42,364 nucleotides of DNA. It comes from a virus. Positions 38,301-42,364 of this stretch are shown here, piece after piece; the stretch's first letter is position 1, and every line of letters begins with the position of its first letter. The DNA lies in the IMG/VR virus record IMGVR_UViG_3300038302_000128, positions 1 through 42,364 of that record, one strand, 5' to 3'. The position numbers were made by a program, and so were the translations under genes. The notes under the pieces were generated by a model. It saw only the letters and a program-made list of their open reading frames with translations, ran no database searches and was not told the origin of the DNA.

Positions 38301-38615
38301 GCCGATAGCTGCGCCGCCAAGGCCAGCGAACGCACTCTCCTTCGGAGACGCGCCAGTGGCGTATGCGCCTAGGCCTGCGCCGATGCCCATCGCCAGGGCG
38401 CTACCGCCGCCGAGATACGCCCCTGCGAGACCGCCGACGACAGAGCCCAGCCCGTTGGACAGGCTGAACGCTTCCGGCAGGCCGGTGTCAGGGTTCGTGG
38501 TGAGCGCTCCGGGTGCGTATTCCTCGATCGCAGCCAGCTCGTCTGTGCTGACATGCATGAGGTGCGTGTCGCCGTGGCGACCCTGTGCGGCCATCTGGGA
38601 TGCGAGTTTTTTCAT
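35319..38615 (-). CDS. Large glycine/alanine-rich virion protein
   Basis: A 1098-residue protein from ATG at 38615, overlapping the upstream stop as ATGA. N-terminus: HLMHVSTDELAAIEEYAPGALTTNPDTGLPEAF, as in virion proteins that precede internal-core genes in podovirus-like phages. Residues 50-130 are glycine-rich and hydrophobic (SVVGGLAGAYLGGGSALAMG). Residues 140-950 are low-complexity, glycine/serine/asparagine-rich. YAEGG(T/S) motifs recur at about 230-245 and near 965. The C-terminus has DSVPATIDGKENINLSNGEFVIPEDVVSGLG, a pattern widespread at the end of phage tail/virion proteins. Likely a tail or internal-core protein. Confidence 0.7.
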   Translation of the reverse strand: MKKLASQMAAQGRHGDTHLMHVSTDELAAIEEYAPGALTTNPDTGLPEAFSLSNGLGSVVGGLAGAYLGGGSALAMGIGAGLGAYATGASPKESAFAGLGGAAIGAFGGGEALGPLLGYGSSAAPAVAGTTAAAAGGAGSTVSGSGGLGSMFGSGGNSMNMMLPAMMMAGAAVPGPELELQDPTINAETALMAEHAKEESFPEPRVMVQPPANYRPGVDPEHNYFPQQGYAEGGTVSGYAEGGTTGYDQNMSGIEALLQARLGFGFGSPNNPASGTGVMLPGGLAHNELDYGFGIDHPTIKNPGDSTLDDGGAGFTDGPDATGGANQYVQQGGDNGYDGDTGYGQGGGDGDGFDWGFDLGMPDMSWGGAGAVAGVLAGSPVVGMGAQALGSLADTYAADETYGNMGYGPVDTSWANDFMSHGFTGFLGMGESADDAGQRAMANAGAPVPGAIEAGFVFDPDSTPAVGANQNTSPTFHSYDAPDVNAGMAAAVSPTTAGQSVSGYGFGHSGHSGGATTPGVGSLGGHGAHMGAFDQERSIPDNVADFSGLMSGSQTPADLTPGEQEVYDFTMARSGIADPVANHDNAMSSVAAYNGTGRAPNSWGHTTPSTDAPAAFSFDLMPDVGPGTATPSTDPNGTAAAAAENAVSHAMASSAHMGNAMNGYGNIATSSGTGLDIADDDGLSIASTGDVAMGRAQNIGAYGPETGMTMSEARAFGAPAGANIGMGLSNPGSVAGINDIDIDDGVSLSSDDGAPSLSVGMGGPMGTPGFGATWGDQGTLATPAATTATPISAPSAGYATVNLGVPAPTVNAGPVSIFDASVTGHTNDPNVANQSIGTNFSQAEQDRAAAQAAKTGKATRSYALNGNQQAAAAAQAAAEKEAMAIAAAALAAQQGGKGYSGDGHGNVSGGHSGGNVGTAGSAGAGYGMGGGYGGVTGGEWAGGGYAEGGSITSAPEGPQEMQVYEAAKMAIRGHHPQPEQAIETFIQVFGQDAFQRLKAQVLSEGGQGGDGGHVKGPGTGRSDSVPATIDGKENINLSNGEFVIPEDVVSGLGGGSNEQGAAGLRGMMGQVRQASPQQPVQSQPPLVAPPRQAGVLPR

Positions 38616-38914
38616 GGCGTCAATACCGTCACTGTGCCGACGGCTCCTGTTGCTGCGAACGATGCTGCGTACGCCCTGTTGGCAACGGCGATGCTCAGCA
38701 CGCCGTCGTCGGAGAACACGTCTCCATCTCTAAGCCCGCTGCCGTTCGTTGGCAGATTGCTTACGTTAAGTGTCGAACCTCGCAAAGGCCCCGGGTTCTC
38801 GATGTAGCTCATGAACTGCTCGATCGATCGGATCAAGTTGTTCATGTGCAGAGGGTCGTAATCTGCCGGGGGGAGTGGCAAGGCAGTCCTCGAAAGTTTT
38901 GTGCCTGCGGTCAT
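38612..38914 (-). CDS. Small virion protein, unknown
   Basis: A 100-residue protein from ATG at 38914, coupled at both ends by ATGA overlaps. It has a helix LHMNNLIRSIEQFMSYI, then a beta-rich part (LRGSTLNVSNLPTNGSGLRDGDVFSDDGVLSIAV) and a hydrophobic C-terminus. Small proteins with the LPTSxxGLxxGDVYxDxG-type pattern sit after the large neck/tail protein in many marine phages, presumably as virion parts. Confidence 0.65.
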   Translation of the reverse strand: MTAGTKLSRTALPLPPADYDPLHMNNLIRSIEQFMSYIENPGPLRGSTLNVSNLPTNGSGLRDGDVFSDDGVLSIAVANRAYAASFAATGAVGTVTVLTP

Positions 38915-40776
38915 TGGCGGCCATCCATTCTTACGTCGAGCGAGGGTTTGCCGTCGCGCCAGAAAACCCCGACCGTGTTGCTGGATACCTTATACTTCAA
39001 GGCTCTGCCGCGCACGCGGATATGGGCCTGTTTTGTGTATTGCTCCACGGGCGTTTCGGACGACCTTGTGATCGCTGACGCGTCCGCAGTGTCGTAGTCT
39101 GCGCCCTGGAAGGCGCGCGGCGTCACCGTCAGAGTTACGACCGGCGAGGCGGCTGTCGACCCTGCGAAAGTTACGTCGGGCAAGATGCGGCGCGCGAACA
39201 TGAACCGCGAGCCATCGGTCAGCTCGAAGTCGTTGCTCTCGATGTAGGCGTTCATGGCGGACACCGGTGTGGTGCTGCCGTCGTCGCAGCCATGCTCCTG
39301 GTAATACAGTACGCCGTCCGTGCCAGCGGCCAGCGGGTAGTCGTCGAAGTTTCTGTCGATCCACAGCGTCCGCGTCAGCGTGCCGAAGTACCACAGGTTC
39401 TCCAGGTAGTTATGAACGACATAGCTATCCGGCACGGTGGAGGTGCCTGAAGGGTAGAACCATATGCACTCGAAGTGGCTGCGGTTGATACCGGCAACGA
39501 CCTGCTCTTCCTGGCTGCGATTGATGCGGTTGAAAACGTACTCCCGCACCGTGCTGGGCAGCGGGATGACGCGACCGTCGTAGGCGAAGAAGTTGTCGCG
39601 GCCCATCCACTCTGTGGTGTTGTCATGCACCGCCATGGCGTTCGGGGAGATGATGCTGGTGTTCGTCGCGATCAGCGTCTGGCCGAACGTGAACGGGGGC
39701 CCGAGGAAGCGGATCGCGTAGAGCGCGTTGTCCGTCCAGACCAGATTTTCCTGCTGCGTCCGCACGCCGGTGATGATCTCGGAGCCGTCACTCAGGCGCA
39801 AGCTGCCTGCTGAGTTCGAGGTGTCGGTCGTCCAGTTGACGATGCTCTCGGTGTCGGGCCAGCGGATCAGCATAGGGTCCTGCACAGCGGAACCCGCGGG
39901 GTTACAGCCCAGCGCCAGCATGTGGCGATCCTCGGCCGACATGATGACGTGACGGCACACAGTCGGGGTGTCCGAGGCGCTCGCCAGAGTGCTGATGTCG
40001 ACCATACGCGTGGTGACGTCTGAGGACGTGTCGTAGTAGTAGATGCTGCCGTCACGAGGGTTGGTGACAAGGTCCTCGCCGAAGTTATCCTGCGACCACA
40101 GCCGTAGCCGGTCGCCCTCGACGAGCGATGTGGAGGGGTCACCGTAACCGTCAGCGCCATACTCGCCTGCGCCGTAGCCTGTGCCCGTGAACGATGTCGA
40201 CAGGCCGATGTTGATCTGGTAGGCCGCGGACACGGAAGAGCCGCCACCGGCGACGCTGCCGGACGTGGCGTTTGTTGTCAGGGTGATCTTGTACGCGTTG
40301 GCGCTCGTCACTGAGGTGACCGCGTGCTCTGCGTTAAACTCTGATGCCGGGATGCCGTCGATAGGCCCTGTGGTCGCGCTGTAGGTGACGTAGCTCCCTG
40401 CGGTGACGCCGTGAGACGTGTGAGCGACGCTCACCACTGCCGACCCTGAAGCGTCCGTCGTGAACGGGTCAGTGCCAAGAGTAGCGGTCAGCCGGATCGG
40501 GGTCACGTCGTGGAAGGCAAAGCCTCGAACGATATAGTATTTGACGTTGGTGCCCATGCCGTACAGGTTCGTGCCGTCGAGCGCGGTCCACGGCTTCAGC
40601 GACCGGGCGGTGCCGAGAAAGGTGTTGGACTGTGACGTCTTGATCCAGCCGCCCATGATCTCGGGGTGGCCGCTCTGAAAGCGCACGAGGCTGCCGTCGT
40701 ACCACCCGCCTGAGTTCGTCAGGTTGGTGCCCTGGCGATCTATTCCGGGCTTCAGGTCCAGCGGCATTAACGGCAT
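38911..40776 (-). CDS. Neck/tail virion protein (podovirus-type, possibly gp10-like)
   Basis: A 621-residue protein from ATG at 40776. N-terminus: LDLKPGIDRQGTNLTNSGGWYDGSLVRFQSGHPEIMGGWIK, a hallmark of a virion protein common in marine and alphaproteobacterial phages. The body is beta-rich with repeated strands and aromatic pairs (GTNLYGMGTNVKYYIVRGFAFHDVTP, DRLRLWSQDNFGEDLVTNPRDGSIYYYD, FECIWFYPSGTS). This suggests a propeller-like fold, as in packaged-DNA stabilisation or tail-accessory proteins. Assignment to a specific structural role is tentative. Confidence 0.7.
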   Translation of the reverse strand: MPLMPLDLKPGIDRQGTNLTNSGGWYDGSLVRFQSGHPEIMGGWIKTSQSNTFLGTARSLKPWTALDGTNLYGMGTNVKYYIVRGFAFHDVTPIRLTATLGTDPFTTDASGSAVVSVAHTSHGVTAGSYVTYSATTGPIDGIPASEFNAEHAVTSVTSANAYKITLTTNATSGSVAGGGSSVSAAYQINIGLSTSFTGTGYGAGEYGADGYGDPSTSLVEGDRLRLWSQDNFGEDLVTNPRDGSIYYYDTSSDVTTRMVDISTLASASDTPTVCRHVIMSAEDRHMLALGCNPAGSAVQDPMLIRWPDTESIVNWTTDTSNSAGSLRLSDGSEIITGVRTQQENLVWTDNALYAIRFLGPPFTFGQTLIATNTSIISPNAMAVHDNTTEWMGRDNFFAYDGRVIPLPSTVREYVFNRINRSQEEQVVAGINRSHFECIWFYPSGTSTVPDSYVVHNYLENLWYFGTLTRTLWIDRNFDDYPLAAGTDGVLYYQEHGCDDGSTTPVSAMNAYIESNDFELTDGSRFMFARRILPDVTFAGSTAASPVVTLTVTPRAFQGADYDTADASAITRSSETPVEQYTKQAHIRVRGRALKYKVSSNTVGVFWRDGKPSLDVRMDGRQ

Positions 40777-40779
40777 CGT

Positions 40780-41058
40780 CTACCCTCTCAACTTATCTAT
40801 CTGGGCTTCCGCCCTATCCAGGTCTCGGCGCAACCACTCAAGGCCTACGAAGTCTCGCTGCTGCCTTCCTGACAGCCCGTCCAGTTTTGTCCATTGGGCG
40901 CTGATCTGGTCTGCGAGATTTTCGACCCGCTTCGCCAACTCTTTAATCGCCTTCGCATTCTCGGCCTGCCCGTATTTTACTGCAAACCAGCCAGAGGCAG
41001 CAGCCACCAGGACCCCGCCTCCGCCAGATAACAGCATGTCCAGGCTAAAACCTTCCAT
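40780..41058 (-). CDS. Membrane-anchored coiled-coil protein
   Basis: A 92-residue protein from ATG at 41058. The N-terminal glycine-rich hydrophobic segment LLSGGGGVLVAAASGWFAV (9-27) is followed by helices with a heptad pattern (AKAIKELAKRVENLADQI, LEWLRRDLDRAEAQIDKL). This is the layout of i-spanin or holin-associated proteins, but it lies 20 kb from the lysis genes, between neck and fibre genes. A virion-associated membrane protein is equally possible. Confidence 0.55.
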   Translation of the reverse strand: MEGFSLDMLLSGGGGVLVAAASGWFAVKYGQAENAKAIKELAKRVENLADQISAQWTKLDGLSGRQQRDFVGLEWLRRDLDRAEAQIDKLRG

Positions 41059-41062
41059 AACA

Positions 41063-41362
41063 TTACTTATTGAGCGCGTTCAAAATACGATCAAGAGCCT
41101 TCGCTGTGTCGCGCCTGAACTCCTTGGACCGTTGTTGCTCTGCGTCCAGCTTGGTTTGGATCACAGCTTGCCGCACCGCGATCTGGTTGACCGCCTTGGT
41201 CAACTGTGTCGTGACTTTCTTCTCTGCCGCAACAGCAGATTGCAGTCCGCCAATATCGCCCGTGATCACCATGTAGGTGACGCCAGCGGAGAACGCAACG
41301 ACGATCATCACCAGTAACATTCTGACGATAGGGGCCGCTTCATTGATCAGTTTTACTGGCAC
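41063..41362 (-). CDS. Membrane-anchored coiled-coil protein
   Basis: A 99-residue protein read from GTG at 41362, with GGAG about 7 bases upstream. The transmembrane segment IVRMLLVMIVVAFSAGVTYMVI (12-33) is followed by a long helix (AVAAEKKVTTQLTKAVNQIAVRQAVIQTKLDAEQQ). It ends 4 bases before the next gene of similar layout. Together they look like a two-component membrane pair. Confidence 0.55.
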   Translation of the reverse strand: MPVKLINEAAPIVRMLLVMIVVAFSAGVTYMVITGDIGGLQSAVAAEKKVTTQLTKAVNQIAVRQAVIQTKLDAEQQRSKEFRRDTAKALDRILNALNK

Positions 41363-41374
41363 AGGTTCGCTCCG

Positions 41375-41680
41375 TTATTTTGGGTTAGCGGCTTTGACCG
41401 CAGCGATATGATCAGCCCAAGTCGTCGTACCGTTCAGAGCGTCTTTGTATTGCATATCAAGCTGATCACCGATTGGTCCGTAAGCTGCGATGCGTAGTTC
41501 ATCGACTGTTGGGGCAGAGCGAGTAGGCCTTGGCCCAAAGTTCGTACCGTCAAATGTCTGGTAACGCTGCGTACCGTCAGGCACTTCCACATACGCCAAG
41601 TCAGGGTGCATGGGCGGAAGGGCATCACGCACTAACAGTTGGGTGACAACACCATCTTCGATTATTGCAAATGTAGTCAT
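41375..41680 (-). CDS. Tail-fibre assembly/chaperone-like protein
   Basis: A 101-residue protein. ATG at 41680 overlaps the fibre stop as TAATG, and it begins MTTFAIIEDGVVTQLLVRDALPP. It continues DLAYVEVPDGTQRYQTFDGTNF and ends IGDQLDMQYKDALNGTTTWADHIAAVKAANPK. This N-terminal strand plus C-terminal QLDMQYKD...W..HI..VK pattern is common to small proteins directly after phage tail-fibre genes. They are thought to help fibre folding or attachment. Confidence 0.7.
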   Translation of the reverse strand: MTTFAIIEDGVVTQLLVRDALPPMHPDLAYVEVPDGTQRYQTFDGTNFGPRPTRSAPTVDELRIAAYGPIGDQLDMQYKDALNGTTTWADHIAAVKAANPK

Positions 41681-42342
41681 TACGTGTACTCCCAAACTAT
41701 GACAATTCCGTCGCCACCATCACCACCGTCGTAGCCAGTAGCGCTATAACAACCGCCGCCGCCACTTCCATTTACTCCATCTTGTCCAGCATTTTGGTGT
41801 CCGCCAGAACCTCCGGGACCACGAGTACTGTCCCCACCAGCACCTCCCATATCATAGGAGTGACTGCTGTCAATTTGGTGTCCGCTATCACTGGCACCAC
41901 CTCTGATGTTAATATCTCCACCAGTTCCTGTCCCACCAGCTTGTCTTTGTGTAGCTGTGGCATCAACTCCGGGAGTGGCGGAGCAATGTGCGCCAAACGA
42001 ACTACTTTCAGCTGCTTGACCTACTCCCGGCTCTGTAGACGAACTACTTATTCCGCCAGAGCCACCAAGACCTACTGTGACAGTTTCAGACGAGATAGCA
42101 GATACGTCGATTGTCTCAATAGCTGTACCACCAGCACCACCACCAGCAGAAGGCCAAGCCGTTAGGCCATAGCCACCACCGCCACCACCGCCAACAACTT
42201 CAACTACGATCAGGTTGATCCCGGCTGGCTTAGTCCATGTTCCGTCTGCTGTGAATACTTGAATAGAAGTATAGCCAGTACTCGCAGTAGGCACCGTCGT
42301 AGCATCATCAGCCAGATCAGCTAAGTCTCTTGCGTTACTCAT
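41680..42342 (-). CDS. Glycine-rich tail fibre/receptor-binding protein
   Basis: A 220-residue protein from ATG at 42342. It begins MSNARDLADLADDATT, typical of marine phage fibre N-termini. It continues GYTSIQVFTADGTWTKPAGINLIVVEVVGGGGGGGYG, the start of the glycine-rich adhesin domain. The remainder is glycine/serine loops (GGAGGTAIET, GGASDSGHQIDSSHSYDMGG) ending WEYT. Such domains bind host receptors at the fibre tip, and the glycine loops vary between phages. The DNA is visibly richer in A/T than its neighbours, consistent with exchange of host-range genes. Confidence 0.8.
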   Translation of the reverse strand: MSNARDLADLADDATTVPTASTGYTSIQVFTADGTWTKPAGINLIVVEVVGGGGGGGYGLTAWPSAGGGAGGTAIETIDVSAISSETVTVGLGGSGGISSSSTEPGVGQAAESSSFGAHCSATPGVDATATQRQAGGTGTGGDINIRGGASDSGHQIDSSHSYDMGGAGGDSTRGPGGSGGHQNAGQDGVNGSGGGGCYSATGYDGGDGGDGIVIVWEYT

Positions 42343-42364
42343 TAGCCAGCACTCCTGAGTTGCT

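Noticed and set aside
1-42364. Integrase, excisionase, attachment sites or CI-like repressor marking a temperate phage
   Set aside because: No tyrosine or serine recombinase was recognised. The only regulator is a small HTH protein, so lifestyle cannot be decided from this window.
1-42364. CRISPR array or insertion sequence
   Set aside because: No regularly spaced direct repeats and no transposase with terminal inverted repeats were seen. The 33-bp inverted repeat at 5342-5426 has only a 19-base spacer and no gene of its own.

Overview
The window is part of a tailed double-stranded DNA bacteriophage genome, or a prophage of one. It has a dense phage gene order, translationally coupled overlaps (ATGA, GTGA, TAATG, TGATG), a complete phage replication module, lysis genes and virion genes. 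No bacterial housekeeping gene, rRNA, tRNA, CRISPR array, transposase or integrase was seen. The coding sequence is GC-rich with strong G/C bias at third positions. The virion genes and the small HTH regulator look like those of alphaproteobacterial or marine podovirus-like phages. That host guess is an inference from family resemblance. Terminase, portal and major capsid genes are not present and presumably lie outside the window.

Layout. (1) 1-10414, leftward: an SF3-type helicase cut by the window edge and an AEP/RepB-like primase. These are followed by a run of small early genes that includes a rearranged HigB/HigA-like toxin-antitoxin pair, a DUF551 protein, zinc-binding and coiled-coil small proteins. 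The block ends with a coiled-coil protein, an SNF2-like helicase, a winged-helix protein and a VRR-NUC nuclease. (2) 10415-10523: a divergent control region. (3) 10524-17237, rightward: an unknown protein, a DUF2800 PD-(D/E)XK nuclease, a probable ssDNA-binding-like protein, a structured intergenic RNA candidate, a small protein, a Dcm-like methyltransferase, an HNH endonuclease and a family A DNA polymerase. (4) 17250-19370: a divergent accessory locus with an HTH regulator and a DUF6378 protein leftward, a glycosyltransferase-like and an unknown protein rightward, and two operator-like palindromes between them. (5) 19363-42342, leftward: lysis genes (overlapping spanin candidates, holin-like, endolysin), a Tad2-like anti-Thoeris gene, a 3656-residue polyvalent protein, internal or tail virion proteins, two membrane/coiled-coil proteins, a fibre-assembly-like protein and a glycine-rich tail fibre.

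How the genes work together. The primase, helicase, polymerase, SNF2 helicase, VRR-NUC and DUF2800 nuclease form a self-contained replication and recombination set. This set is known from many phages, where DUF2800, a DUF2815-type protein, Pol A, a primase-helicase, VRR-NUC and SNF2 genes cluster. The giant protein resembles the polyvalent proteins that phages co-inject with DNA to act on the host early. Together with the Tad2-like gene and the HigBA-like pair it suggests investment in host takeover and counter-defence. The most unusual items are: the 33-bp perfect inverted repeat that rewrites the N-terminal part of the HigB-like gene; the HigA-like protein without its HTH; the giant protein with seven FSxR-type junction motifs, an HExxH metallopeptidase motif and a large internal duplication; the multi-hairpin leader at 13441-13653; and recurring short regulatory sequences upstream of genes.

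No stretch longer than about 300 bases lacks a gene. The longest gaps, 3311-3473 and 13438-13653, are described below.
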